From Liolophura sinensis (lineage: Eukaryota; Mollusca; Polyplacophora; Chitonida; Chitonidae), in NCBI RefSeq assembly GCF_032854445.1, contig NC_088307.1, forward strand, positions 6,212,017 through 6,276,016: a stretch of DNA of 64,000 bases. Direction: 5' to 3'. Positions 25,401-40,400 of the stretch are shown one piece after another; position 1 is the stretch's first letter, and each line of letters starts with the position of its first letter. The position numbers were made by a program, and so were the translations under genes. A model generated the notes under the pieces. It saw only the letters and a program-made list of their open reading frames with translations, did no database searches and had not been told where the DNA came from.

Positions 25401-28400
25401 GTCACTTTTTGTTCAAATAGTGTCTGGTTACATCAAACAAAGAATTTTGAAGATGGCCTTAGATCATCTGAACAGCTGTCTTACAAAATGCTGCATGTGA
25501 TGGATGTATTTCAGATTGTGTTACCGCTACTGTTACAAGATAAAGTTAATCTGATTGAGAGTTACGTGTATGGTCAGCCCTCGGAGCAGATGGCTCTCCT
25601 AAAACTGCTGGATCACCTGTGTGACAAGAGCACAGACCTCACCGAAGTTACCAGGTAAGCCAGTCTAGCAAAGAATTGTTAAGCGCAAAAATTTGTTAAT
25701 TACAGTTTTATGAAGCTAAGTGACACAAACAGATCATTTTTAGCATCATTTTCATACTAATTATGTGCATAAACTCCACTAAAAAAGTGCTTTATTGGTT
25801 GAAAATGTTGAAGATTTACAGTAGCAGATTTACTTATTAAATAAAGGTTATTGGTTAACTCTGGTACCCTGTATGTACATGTGGTTTCCTCAATCCATAA
25901 AGCTGATTGGTGTCATGTAAGTGAAATATTCTTGATTGAGACTTTAAACCTCGGTCAAATGTATAAATATCAAATCTTTGTCTTTGTTATATACATGTAC
26001 TTTCACCTGTTGTCTTTCAATACATTCTTACTCCCTATACTTTGTTATAATGTTTCTGAATTATTTTGTTGCATCATTTATGCTCCTGCTACCTGTAAGC
26101 CTGTGCTCCTCCTACCTGTAGGCCTGTGCTCCTGCTACATGTAAGCCTGTGCTCCTGCTACGTGTAGGCCTGTTTGTGTTGCATGTTACAGCTCCATGAA
26201 GAGTGATGTACCAAATATCCGTGGGGACAAGTTCCACTTCAAAATCCTCAGTAAGCTGGCAGTGAGGCTGATGAAACTGTATGGTATCCCTCCAGGTGAG
26301 TCACAGTATGAGTCAACTTTATTTATGTAAGGGAAAAGTTCCACTTCAAAATCCTCAGTAAGCTGGCTGTGATGCAGATGAAACTGTATGGTATCCCTCC
26401 TGGTGAGTCACAGTATGAGTTAACTTTATTTATGTAAGGGATAAGTTCCACTTCAAAATCCTCAGTAAGCTGGCTGTGATGCGGATGAAACTGTATGGTA
26501 TCCCTTCTGGTGAGTCACAGTATGAGTCAGCTATATTCATGCAACGCATAAGTTCCACTTCAAAATCTTCAGTAAGCTGGCTGTGAGGCTGATGAAACTG
26601 TATGATCCCTCCTGGTGAGTCACAGTATGAGTCAGCTATATTCATGTAAGGGATAAGTTCCACTTCAAAATCCTCAGTAAGCTGGCTGTGATACGGATGA
26701 AACTGTATGGTATCCCTCCAGGTGAGTCACAGTATGAGTTAACTTTATTTATGTAAGGGATAAGTTCCACTTCAAAATCCTCAGTAAGCTGGCTGTGATG
26801 CGGATGAAACTGTATGGTATCCCTTCTGGTGAGTCACAGTATGAGTCAACTATATTCATGTAAGGGATAATTTCTACTTCAAAATCTTCAGTAAGCTGGC
26901 TGTGAGGCTGATGAAACTGTATGGTCCCTCCTGGTGAGTCACAGTAGGAGTCAACTGTATTCATGTAAGGGATAATTTCTACCTCAAAATCTTGAGTAAG
27001 CTGGCTGTGAAGTTGGTGAAACTATACAGTATCCCTCCTGGTGAGTCACAGTATGAGTCAATCTTCCTTTGTATATCATTTAGTATAAGTTCAGCTTGAA
27101 GTCCGTAACATTCTGACAGTGAGGTTGATGAAACTGTATAGTATTCCTTCTTCTAAGTCACAGTATGAGTCAGTCATTTTATGTATATCAGTCAGTACAA
27201 GTTTAGCTTGAAGTCCTTTCCAGTCTGACAGTGGAGTTGATGAAACTGTACGGTATCCCACCTTGTGAGTCACACTATGAGTCAGTCTTCCTATATATGT
27301 CTGTCAGTACAAGTTCAGCTTACTTCAGTAAGCTGGCTATAAAGTTGGTGAAACTGTACGGTATCCCACCTTGTGAGTCACAGTATGAGTCAGTCTATAT
27401 ATGTCTGTCAGTACAAGTTTAGTTGTGAAGCCCTTTCCAATCTGACAGTGAGTTTGATGAAACTGTACGGTATTCCTCCTGTTGAATCACTTGGTGAGTC
27501 GTTAGGACATGAATCCATTTGGAGTACAGCGAAAAACATAATCAAATGAATTTAAGTCAGTTCTGGGGATGAAACTCTGGGTGTCAGTTTTGGAAAGTAC
27601 TCATTTGACAAAGGCCAGTGGTTTCCCCAATGCACTTAAGTTTCCTCTACCCATAAACCTGACACCTGTTGAACAAATAAAACTTAGTACAGCATTAAAC
27701 ACCAAAGGATTAAAGAGTGTGTTTCAACAATGCCAGTAGAAATGCATCTACTGCAGCATTGAACACCAATCAAATAAATAAAGTAAATAAACATTTGTGT
27801 ATTTCAGAAAGCTGTCCAAACATCAATAATGCCAGAAATTTGGGAGCTCTGAGGTATTTGTTGTACAAGAAATATATTGAGGTTTGTATACATGCTCATG
27901 TGGATAACTTGACAGAGGCCAGGCTTTAACTAATATTTATTTATTTACTTGATGGATGTTTTACGCCGTACTCAAGAATATTTCACTTATATGATGGCGA
28001 CCAGCATTATGGTGGGAGGAAACCGGGCAGAGCCCACGAGGAACCCATGACCATCCACAGGTTGCTGACAGACCTTCCCACATATGGCTGAAGAGGAAGC
28101 CAGCTTAAGCTGGACACGCTGTCGTGCTAAGCACCTTTGGCATAGAGGCCCCCAGATCTTATTATTAAGTTGACCCTCCGTGTCTCTGTATCTCAAATTT
28201 ACCGTGACATGGTCGCCTTTGCTACCTTCGGAACAGAGCGGAACCAAAACATATCCGCCAGTGGTGATTTGTCGTGCTGTCTCTGCCATCATCATGTAAC
28301 AGCTATCCCAGAATGCCTCAATTTCGGATGAATCTCCACCAGCATTTCTAGGAATTTCCCAAAAGGTGCATTCTGGGATTGTAATGATGGTGGGGTGGAG

Positions 28401-31400
28401 TATGACACTTTTTGGTAAAAGTTAAAAATTACTTGTACTGGTAATTGATATGTGACAGTAGAAATATATGTAGAAATTGTAATTTAGTCTGTAGAACAAA
28501 TGTATATTTGTCTAATTGGAATGTGAGAATGAGATTATGCATGCTGTTATGGCAACGAAGTCATAGTGAGTTCTAATATAAAGTGGGTTGATGAATATAG
28601 AGTTAAATTCTGGATTTGTGTTTACAGAAATCTTTAGGGGATGAGAACTGGGAGGAATTAATCAAGGTGAGTGATTTACGGTGGAGAATGTTTGTTAAAG
28701 GATTAGTTTCCAGATTTAGATACTGGTCCTAATTATAAAGATTATAACCTGTTTAAACTGTATGTTACCAGTAGGGCTTCTGAGAAACGTAATTATGACT
28801 TTAAATCCACCAAAAACAACAGATCTGCTACCCTAGCCGATCTCCAGCCGGAGGGCGGTACGGCTCAGTGGGTGACGTCATAGATGGCCAACCCAAGTCT
28901 AGCCTGTATAACCTGGAATTCCTATCAAAAAGATGTCATTTTCAAGATGGATTCTATCTACACAAAAGCAATTATACTGCCATATCAATTTGAACCTGTA
29001 GTGGACGACATTGAAGTTCTGATTTATGACACTGACATTTCTGGCCAGACTTCAGATTCCGATTTTTCAGACCTCTAATTTGATTTTTGCTAGGCATTTC
29101 CAACCTCACTGGCTATACGGACTGGTAAACTATAACCTGTGCTACACTGTACGCGACGTGTGTTTATTTTAAGATTTTATAGTTATTTACTATTCTTTCC
29201 CTCTGTCCACTTCACAATAATCATCATTCTATTCCCAGAGGGATTCTAAATCCATACCTATGTGTGATGACAACTACTGGTCCAAGTTACTGTCAGTATT
29301 CTGAATAGCCTTTGTTTATAGGGAGCTGTAGTTGTGTACAGTGTAAACACAGGTAGGGTGTGGACATCAAAGTTAATGTACAGAGATTTGTAGTCTATCA
29401 TTTTTCAGTTCATTCAATCGTATATTATAGCCACTGTGTGCAGGTGCCGTTGTGGAAGTTTTTTCTATTTTAGCTGTATTCCTCTCGTAGCTATCAGCTG
29501 TAAAAATTGCGAGAGCAGATACAACATTTTGGGGTGGGTCCAAATCCTCTGGCAGCTTGTAAAAACTGATCAAATGGTTGTTTGATAACCTGTTTTACAA
29601 CTGTGTGCAGAACAGCAAGAAATTTGATATGCTTGTTGTCACAATTGTAACTTTGTTAAACACTGAACTAAATGGCGAAGCTCTGACAGTTTGTAAATGT
29701 TGGACTTCTATGACGCAATTTAGCAGAGTCTACTGAGTGTTGGGGGAAAAAATGCATAAAACCAGCCTCATTATCTAGTAATCTTAAGTGCCTTATTACT
29801 CAAATTAATGTACCCTTTTTTAATATTTTTTACACTCAATTTGTCAATATATACAGGGGTACCTAATTATGAATAAATAATAAATCTGGACACTTATCCT
29901 TTAACGTTTTAACCTTATTGATTTGAGTAGGGTTTTGTCCCTAACTTACCAATGTATTTTCCTTAAAGTTTAGCATTATACAAGTGACATGTTTTTCTTG
30001 TTTCTGACTGATTCGCCCAAGGGCAGCTTCAGAGTTTTCTGTGAAGTTTGGTTAGTTTCTTATGGGAAAAACTTAGATGTTAGCATCAAGAGTATCATTT
30101 TAAGGTTTTTTTGTGCTTTTAAATGTGCATTTTTTACATACCAAACTGTAGATGAAAGGCAGTAATTCATTTACAAGATTTATACTTGTAGGCAAACTGG
30201 TACAGCTGTACCCTTAATGGGAATCTCGATGGAAATTTCTTCATTTGAAATTGTTATTAATGCTCTTAACTGAGACAGTGGAAGAATATGAAGTAGACAG
30301 TGGTTCTGTCCTGACCTTTTACTGGGAATTTGTGAATTCCTTCCTTCTCACTGTAGGTGGGGCCATGGCATTCCTGATGGCAGTGAGGGGTCGGTGCTCA
30401 TTTGGCCATTTGCCAGGTCTTGCTTTTGTTGAAGACCATTAATTTTTGTAGCATACGTCTGAAGTCTGTCAGTAACTTTCCAAAACTCGGTGGTTTATCT
30501 CAGGATCTTGTGTTTTCATCATCGATAAATTTGCCAGCAATCATATAAGTAAAAAATTCCTTATTATGACTTTAAACAAAAATGAAGTAAGTATAAATAA
30601 AGGTATGTACTGCTGATATAACAATGCTGCAATAATTGACAGATGTTGCTGAAACTTTAAGGTTGGTGGACAGATTTACATCTTCCTGCCAGTGTAGCCT
30701 ATGTTGTTGTTGTTTCGCCACTACTTTCTGTCAGCATATTTTGCATCAAAATGAACCTCCCCTATCCCCCTCCCCCCCCTCGCCCCTGATAAGCCTTAAA
30801 ACGCCCGTAGGCAGGGAGTTATTTTTGCGCTAGCACTTTTACGCCTAGTGTGAAATAAATTTTATCCCATACAATGGATACTTTTCACTACATCCACATT
30901 TCGTGTTGTTGCATTGAACTTCTGCGGTGTCAGTAATTAGGTGCCTGTCGATCTTTGTGAAATGGTACCTGGTTGGGCCGTGAAACAGGCATATTTATGA
31001 AGGAAAGTTCAAGGATTTGAAGAGTTAACATAGCTCAGTGAATCAGGTAAATGATGCCGAACATTGTTAGCTTGATTAAATGATTGATTGGAGCAGATTT
31101 GAGCATGGAGTAGTTTTGAGGTGAAGAGAAGCGTTCTTACATGAGGTTTACATTTTATTGTGAATAGCTAAGCATACTAGCGCAGCACGTTTTCTCTTGC
31201 GGTCATACATGGGAGGGTCTGTCAGCAGAGTGCGGATGGTCGTGGGTTTCCCTCAGGTTCAAGCCGGTTTGCTCCCACCATAGTACCAGCCTCTGTCATA
31301 TGAGTGAAATATTCTTGATTACAGCGTAAAACACAAATAAAATAGATCAGTAAACACTTTCTGTTGTGCAGGGATCTGTAAGTGGAAATGATTGGCTGAT

Positions 31401-34400
31401 AGAGCAGCTTGTCGACCAGCTGGTTGGCTACAACGAAATGGGGGAGGCAGTGAAATGGGCCAGGTTTTATGAGATACCTGATGATAGACTGTCACCTGAC
31501 GTGGTGGAGGCCAAACTCAAGATGGACGGGTGAGTTGAGGAAAGAAGACATACATCTTCAGTTTTGAGAGTGATCATTATCGATTCAGTGTTTTGTATGA
31601 TGACAAAAAAGGACATGTTGCTGAAATTTGTTCTCATTCTTGGTCTGTCACTGTTTTTAATTTGTTGATCTGATTGGTGTTTAATGCTATACTTCTGCCA
31701 GGTTTCCTCCCAGCAAAATGCTAGTTGCGGTCGTATAAATGAAATATTCTTGAGTACAGCATAAGACACCAATCAAAATAAATATAGTGCTATACTCAAG
31801 AATTTTTCACAGGTAAGATTGAGGTCAGGTTTATCGCATGGGAATTGGGAACTGAGAGTGAACCATACCCTCACTTATGAAAGGAGTTGTAGAGATGTAG
31901 AAACGACAGTACTGTAATTCTTCAACTTTTTCACATGTTTGCAAGATGTTTATTCGGACATATTTTGAAAGCATTATTCTGAGCAGATTGATAAAAGTAT
32001 ATTAAACTGAAGCGCTAAAACTGGGCAATCCAACCATGTAGTTTTGTGCCCAATATCAAATTATAAATGTGCATAAATTGCACTGAAAGTTTACATATGG
32101 CAAAAAGTTATGGGGAATTAGGGGAGGTGTAGTTCTTTAGAATATCTTTTTTGTTTATAGCAGCCCTGGTTTTCAAAACGAACTTTTGTAATGTGAAAAT
32201 ATGAAGGTGGTAAACACAGTGATGCAGTGTACACTGAAAGCTTACGGTAACATGTGCCATTCATGCACCATAACGGTTTGCTGTCCACAGTGCACCCTTG
32301 TCTGAACCAGTGGCACAAGAAGAGAACTGGGGAGAGGAAGTGTACAGTGACGAACATATCCAGTCCTTCTATTATAGTCTGTCCCTGCCTCCCTCTGCGA
32401 TACAGGTGGTAGACAGTAGGGAGAGGCTGTACAGGTGTCTGCCTCATCTGTCACAGGTGAATGATGGACTAAAGGCTATATAATTGCTTTTAATTCCATT
32501 GAAGAAATGAAAAAGGAAATGTGAAGATGTTTTAAGATGGGTTTTTATTGAAGCTTTCATGTATTATGAATAAATTTTATGCTGTTCGTTGCCTTTATAT
32601 GCAAATTAAACTGAGGTGCACGATCTCAGATAATGACAACAGATATACTATTTGCAGTTTGGACACTGATTAAAGTACACCCCAGAAACATTCCCTGCAT
32701 CTTTTCAACATTGACTGATAATCTTTACATGATTCTGTCCTAATTTCTCATATACTTTCTTGAATTCTTTGGTGGTTTGTGTTGATTTTTGTTCTTGCAG
32801 TTAGTTTTGTGATTATTCACCTGAAAAAGTCATCATGTTTGACAATTGGTATACTGAAGTCTGTTGCGGTGACTAGATTTACTGAATATTTCAGGTTCCT
32901 GGAGTCATAGGTGTGGATTCGGAATGGAGACCAGCATTTGGATCCATAACAACCAAGTAGGGAATAACCATTAGCTACCAGCTGCTCTGGTTTAGCTCTC
33001 TTTGCCAGTCCTTCAAGTTTTACACATGCTTGAGTATCCTCAGTGTTTACAGCTCTGTATGCTCAGTGTTCACAGTTCTGTTTTGTCAGTGTTTACAGTT
33101 GTGTATCCTCAGTGTAAACAGTTTTGTATCTTCAGTGTAGACAGTACGTATCATCAGTGTTTACACGTTTGTGTTTTCAGTGTTTACGGTTCTGTCTCCT
33201 CAGTGTTTACCTGTCTTTGTGCTCAGTGTTTGTCTCTATTTTCAGTGTTTTCCTGTCTCTGCCCTCAGTCATGTCAGTGTTTATCTGTCCCTATCCTCTG
33301 TGTTTACCTAATTGTATCATCAGTGATTACCCATCTGTATCCTCAGTGTTTACCATCTGTATCCTCAGTGTTTACCTAATTGTATCATCAGTCTTTACCC
33401 ATCTGTATCCTCAGTGTTTACCATCTGTATCCTCAGTGTTTACCTAATTGTATCATCAGTCTTTACCCATCTGTATCCTCAGTGTTTACCTAATTGTATC
33501 CTCAGTCTTTACCCATCTGTATCCTCAGTGTTTATCTGTCTCTGTTCTTAGTGTTTACCTGTCTCTATTGTCAGTCTTCCCCTTATCTCTATCCTCAGTG
33601 ATTACCTATCTGTTCTTAGCGTTTACCTATCTCTACCCTCATTGTTTACCAGTCACTGTTATTAGCATTTACTTATCTCTATGCTAAATGTTTACTGATC
33701 TGTATTGTCAGTGTTTACTTATCTCTATCATCAATGTTTAACTGTCTATGTTCTTAGTGTTTACCCTTCTGTATGCTCAGTGTTTACTCATCTGTGTCCT
33801 CAGTCTTTACCAGTCTGTATACTCAGTGTTAACCTGTCCCTTCCCTCAGTGTTTACCTGTCTCTATCCTTAGTGTTAACCTGCCTCTGTCCCATGTGTTT
33901 ACCTGTGTCTATCCTCATGGTTTACCTGCCTGTGAACTCTGTTCTGTTTACCTGTCTGAGTCCTCAGTGTTAACCTGTCTCTACCCTCAGTATTTACCTG
34001 TCTCTACCCTCAGTGTTCACCTGTCTACCTGTCTCTACCCTCAGTGTTCATCTGTCTCTACCCACAGTGTTACCTGTCTCTACCCTCAGTGTTTACCTGT
34101 CTCTACCTGCAGTGTTATCTGTCTACCCTCAGTGTTTACCTGTCTGTACCCTCAGTGTTTCCCTATTTCTACCCTTAGTGTTTACCTGTCTTAACCCTTA
34201 GTGTTTACCTGTCTCTGTCCTCAGTGTTGCACTCCTCCAGATGGCCACCCGTGATCAGATTTACCTGATTGACATCCTTACCCTACAGAACTGCCTTCAG
34301 AAGCGAGACTGGGATCAGTTCTTCCTGCAGACCTTCTGTAACCCAGACATCCTTAAGCTTGGTGAGTGGACAGAAAAGTGACATTGTTGATGTTCAGTGG

Positions 34401-37400
34401 GATAGTGGGAGAAGTCTGATGTGGGGTGTATTATATCATTCCCACGATGCCGATCATTCGACTGCAGCTTCAGCAGTGCAGTGTGGCAGTTCCATGTAGT
34501 ACACAATACCTGTCATAGACGAACCTGCAGCTCAAAGCATGGTTATCCCAGTGCTACAAACGTCACCTCCGCCTGGAGCATGTGGGGAGAGGGAAATCTG
34601 CTGGTACCCTATTACATGTATGCAGGCTAGAGAAATAAATAAAACACACAAGTTGCAGGTTCAATTCCAGCATTCTACAAGGAATTTGTAGATTCCCCAT
34701 CCTGACTGATGGCAGTAAGCAGTAGTGATATTCTTGAGGCCGTTTGGTCAGTCTATAACATTGTTTGAACATCAGTTGTCTTTCCAATAATATACTATTC
34801 AAATCTGTACGTCAGGTTTGGGATATTTCATTAGTAACTTACAAGTGTTTGACCGACTGTGTTTGATAGCACAGTTGGTAGAGCGTCCGCTTCGGGAGCT
34901 TCGGGATCCAGGTTCAATCCTGGGTTGAGTCACACATAAGACTTTAAAGAGGAACTTGTAGCTTCCTCGCTTGGCGTTCAGCATGAAGGGAATAGTGCAA
35001 CAACTGGTTGACCTGTATCAGTATAATGGTTGGGCGGGGCGGCTTACTTACCTTCGGTAAGTCGTCTCAGTGAAGCAGCACTAGATAAAAGAGCGGTAGA
35101 AATCCGTTCTGCAACAAGGAGGCACATTACACGTACGTGCACCCTAAGGATTCCTTCGTCGTCATATGACTGAAAAATTGTTGAGTACGACGTTAAACCC
35201 CAAGCACTCACTCACTTACAAGTGTTTGATGGTTTATTGCCAGCATTTTTTCTTTTCACCTACTAAACTGACTGAGATGGTATAAGTGAAAAACTTCTTG
35301 AGTGTGGCGTTCACCAGAACAACCGGACAAATAAATAGTTCATTGGTTGACAGGGTATGGTCTAGCTACAGATATGCAGATGATCCTGAAGACACTGCCC
35401 ACTCTCAGGCCCACCCTAGAGAAGGTCAAACGTCTGGTGGACTTGGAGAAGCTGGGTAACCAGGTAAAACTACAAATCACCGTCTTTACATCAAGTTTTC
35501 AGCACCATTTCTGTTTAGACACGTTCTTTGACTTGACTGCGTTGTCTGCTGGAGGATACAGGACGGGACAACGGTTTTATTACCATCAAAACCTTAATAT
35601 TCGTCATGTTTTTTGGGATGGAAATAGCTGGTCTGAAATTCAGACCACAGCAGTAAGCCAGTTACACAAACCTTCTAAAATAGATTAGAGCAAAGCAATT
35701 TTAAGAGTTTGTATCCATCTGTTTGTTTTTTATAGAGACATTATCCTAAAACATGTGTATTTTCTCAGCTGGTGTTTCATAAATTATACATACTCTGACA
35801 TTCTGGAAATGTTCATTGTTGAAATGTAAGAAGACACCAGAAATATGCTTCATAAAGCTTTTTATTGACCAAAGAACCTGGTCATTTGCAACTTAATAGA
35901 GTAAAAAGTCTGTGAAACATTTGTCCATGTATGGTCAATTTAGAGTACACTTCCTATCAGCACAGCATTTTCCCATTGTTTAACATTCCTCCAAGAAAAC
36001 ACATGTACATTTTAAACTGACAGACTGTTGTTGTTGTTGTTGTTGTTAAGGTGCTGGGTGGCCTAGCTGGTTGTTGTGATGATGATGACATGGGCGCTGT
36101 AGGGGGAGGATTATGCCTGGCTGGTGAAGAATTGTCTGATGACGATGATGACCATGGGAAAGCTGTCCCATTGGTTAAAGTGCAGCCCATTATCAAGTCA
36201 GAGGAGAAGGGTTTGAGTGAGTTGGTTCGTCAGTGCTTGGGGAAGCCACTGAGCAAATTGGAACAGATGTCAGACTGGCAGAGGCGGCCATTACGACCTT
36301 CACAGATGACCTATGCAGGTGAGATCATCTGTCATTCTCATGCCAACACATATCTACAGCGGTTTTGACAGTGCTACCGCCACCCCTATTAAACAAAGAT
36401 TATGTGTTTGATTGTGGTGTATATTGTTGCATGTGACATAAAAAGCTGGCTTGATTCTTTTAGGTTTGGGTTTTTAGATGATAAGAGTTTATATAGCGAT
36501 GATTGTCTTTCCAAAATATTGTTTTGTGTTAAATGCATTTTTTGTGAACTTTGGACACTGATATAGAAAATGATTTTATTTTTTGATAGATTGGTCTCTG
36601 TGTATTTTGTCTGGTCTTATTTAATTATGGGGACAGTTAGGAGCTGTTTTAAAAATTTCATTTCAATTCTGTCAGACTCACCTATAGCTCTTCAGGGGCT
36701 GCCATTCCCAATTTCTCAATTTTCCTAATTTACAGCGATAAATGTCGTACATCAAATATCAGCACCTTTCTTTTATCGTTTGAACAAAGGGGGTAGGGTG
36801 TAATAAGTTAAGGTTTGTGACAATTTGCATTCACAAGTTTTTATTCAAAGCGGTATGTGACCTACCCTAAATGACCTAAAATGTTGTCCATGACTAAGTT
36901 GCTCATTTTCCACAGATTCTGGAAGTTTGATTGATTTTAGAAAGCTGCTTTGAGTGGTGTTTGGAAGGTAGAATCATATCTCTCTGGAGAATGTACATTT
37001 TAGTACCAAATGTAACATCATGACATTTATTCCCCTCCAGTAATGCTCTTTTGGGGTTGAATTTTTAGGTCATTTAGGGTAAGCCAAGTGCCAGCTGACT
37101 GTAATGTACAGTGTCTGAAAATCACAACTCCCCGGCACACTTTCTTCCTAAAATATGGGGTTTTGCATTAAAATTTCCCACTTGTGAACACACAGGCTCT
37201 TTTTCAAAATCTTTGGCTTATGCTCTGGCTCTTGAAGCCTATTTATTTACACATGATAAAGTAATAAGTCACTATTAAAAGAAGCCATATGTCTCTGGTC
37301 TGTTTTAGCTTTGGATGCATATGTTCTTTTGGAGCTGTATGATGTCCTAGTGACAGAGGCCCGAAGATCAAAGAGAGAAATTGACCTTGAGCCCAGCATC

Positions 37401-40400
37401 GGCACAAAGTGGCTGGGCAAAAGCAAGAAGCAGAAATTACAGTCACGAATCCGAGGGGAGAAGAAGAAGGCTCAGTCCTCGGAGTCTCGCCGAAGAGACG
37501 TGCCAGCCAAAGAGGCTGTCAATGTAAGCTAGAAAATTTGTATGTTGTAAGCTGGAGGAATTGTATTTGATGACAAATCATGACAGAGAAGATTGTGCAA
37601 TGTAGGTTGAAAAGTGTGCATATTCTAATCCAAGAGTGTCATGTAAATGTTATACGTAAAAGAACCTTCTGTAAGTTTGCAATGTAAGGCATTGAAATGG
37701 ATGTGCCATGTATGTGTACTGTAAATGTTCAACCTTTTCAGCCACTAAAGCACTATTTTTTTCAGACAAATTTAAGCATATAATTATCAAAATGATCGTA
37801 AAATGATTTGTTTGTGTCACTAAAGATGCAAGCTTCATAAAACAGTGCAAATTATTTCTCTAGATCCCATAGTTTTCTCAGAATGTTTCAAAATATTGGT
37901 TGTAGAGGTGGTTAAAAAGGTCGAAGAATTAAGGTATAGTTAAGACTTTGACAATCTTGGCATTTCGTGGCTTGTTGCACGAAGGAAGGTCGCATGTGGA
38001 TAGACCGAGCACTTATCTGCCCAGTCAGTGTCAGTGTGTATTGATCAAATCACCCAGCATGGCAATTCAGTGAGGCAGCACTATGGATGACATGGAAACA
38101 GCAGTATAACATTAATAGTGAGACCTCAAGTAAATGCATGAAGGGCAGTACACAGTAAGTTTCTCTTAGCAATCAACATTAACAATCGTCATTTTGATAA
38201 GCATAACTCGATCACAAAACAGTTTTACAGCAGAGGGCCGTGAATTTTCCACAAATTGTTGGGGCTGACACGTGAACACTAGTCTATCTGGTGATGTGCA
38301 AATCTTGCTCTACAGTGAAATGTTCACCTCAAGCGAATTTTCCTCAAATTGTTAGGGCTGACATGTGAACACTAGCCTATCTGGTGATGTGCAAATCTTG
38401 CTCTACAGTGAAACGTTTAACCTCAAGTGAATTTTCCTCAAACTGTTGGGGCTGACACATGAACACTAGCCTATCTGGTGATGTGCAAATCTTGCTCTAC
38501 AGTGAAACGTTTCACCTCAAGTGAATTTTCTTCAAACTGTTGGGGCTGACACGTGAACACTAGTCTATCTGGAGACGTGCAAATCTCACTCTAAAGTGAA
38601 ACATTTCACCTTAAGTGAATTTTCCTCAAACTGTTGGGGCTGACACGTGAACACTAGCCTATCTGGTGATGTGCAAATCTTGCTCTACAGTGAAACGTTT
38701 CACCTCAAGTGAATTTTCCTCAAACTGTTGGGGCTGACACGTGAACACTAGCCTATCTGGTGATGTGCAAATCTTGCTCAACAGTGAAACGTTTCACCTG
38801 AAGTGAATTTTCCTCAAATTGTTGGGGCTGACACTTGAACACTAGTCTATCTGGAGACATGGAAATCTCACTCTAAAGGGGATGTTTCACATTACATGAA
38901 TCTCACAACTATGTTATGTTGTTTATGTTGTGCAGCTGCCACCACGAACCACTCCAACCACTCCACAGGAGCTCACTGTTGTGGTGGACTCCATGTTACA
39001 GGGATTGGGTAAACAGCTACGCAGCTGCGGAGTCGATGTGCGCATACTGGAAAACTATGAAGACCACGAGAAGGCTATTGAGGTAAGAGTCAGCGCTGAG
39101 ACGTTGCCCTGCAGAAATGGCTAAAAGGAAGGGTCATACGGTCATGCCTTTGGCATCTTGAGTAAAATCACATCTTTTAGACACATCAGTGTGTTAGAGC
39201 CCCCACCCCCCCCATCCCTTGGTGTGAACCTGAGAGACTCCTGAAATGCCGATTTGGTTTGTTTGAGCTTCAATGCTGTTTATCTTCTTTGCAGAATTCT
39301 GAAACTTTGAAAAGGTAAGAGCTCATAAGGGGAGATAACTCTAGAAAGGAAACTTGTTCTGGGTTTGCAAATACTTGGATAATCACAGTGTTCATTGGAA
39401 GGCTTACTGGCTACCTTCTACTTCCATAGAAAATTGAGCAAGTTGCTGGCTTTCTTTCAGATTTGCCTGCGCGAGAACAGGGTAGTTTTGACCACCAGGG
39501 GGCCTTACGAGCGGATCCAGGCATGTGTTGGGAAACACAATGTCTTCTGTGTGTCGCATGACAAAAAGGCAAGAGAGCAGATGAAAGAGGTGCTGCACTA
39601 TTTCAATGTGACAGTGACACAGGCTGATATATTTAGTAGGTGTTGCGTAAGTTTCCTTCAGTTAATTCTTATTCTTTTGCTTTTTGCAGGTTTTTTTTTT
39701 TCTGTTCTGTTTTTTCTATGTTGATGAAATGTATAAGATTATTTTTGCATTCAGACTTGGTTCCAAACACATTGGTTTGTTTATCTGTGTGTGTGTTTAC
39801 CTGTCAGCTGGCATTTTCTTTCATGACAATCCAGAAAGGTACACCACATATGTTTGGTGGAGAGGACCTAAATTCTTTTCGTAAAACAAGCATTAAACGT
39901 TTCAGAATGAAACTCAAATCCATCAAATAGTCTGCTGACAGTGTGCGATTGCCCAGCATATCCTTGCACAGACCAGTTACAATTCTCTGTGCAGTGCATG
40001 TGCCACTCTCCGGGGTTGCTTTACATCACTGCCGCCACTAGAAAAGTGTGACCTTTGGAAGCCCTGGGACAAACGTGGGCGTGCATAAACTAACCACTAT
40101 TGTCTTCACATGGAACTATAATCAGCATTCTTCAGTAAAATTGCTCTTGGTTTCCCTTTGGATCAGGTTGTGCATACGTTAAATAAACAGAATTTACACG
40201 CATCAAGTATTACTAGAAATAAATGTTGACACAGCAAATTTTTTTTTTCGCTTCCTTCCTCATCACAACGATTCCCGTTGTACCTTGTCTTTGTTTAACC
40301 ATTTCTGTTCACAGTTTGTTGGTATATGCATTGTACATAGTGATTTATATTGCATATCTACAATACATTATCTTTCATAGGTCTGTAACAGAGATTATTA

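Noticed and set aside
28884..29078. Independent small gene in EXD3 intron 6
   Set aside because: An acidic Ser/Asp end is suggestive of transposon debris, but no partner ORF or homology could be established, so it was left as a note on the intron.
34865..34940. tRNA gene
   Set aside because: A and B boxes are present, but the sequence is the head of a SINE with several other copies and does not fold into a complete cloverleaf.
39295..39314. 20-bp exon candidate in EXD3 (between gcag and gtaaga)
   Set aside because: Including it puts the next exon in a frame with an early stop; joining 39,082 directly to 39,461 keeps frame and gives a continuous Mut7-C sequence.
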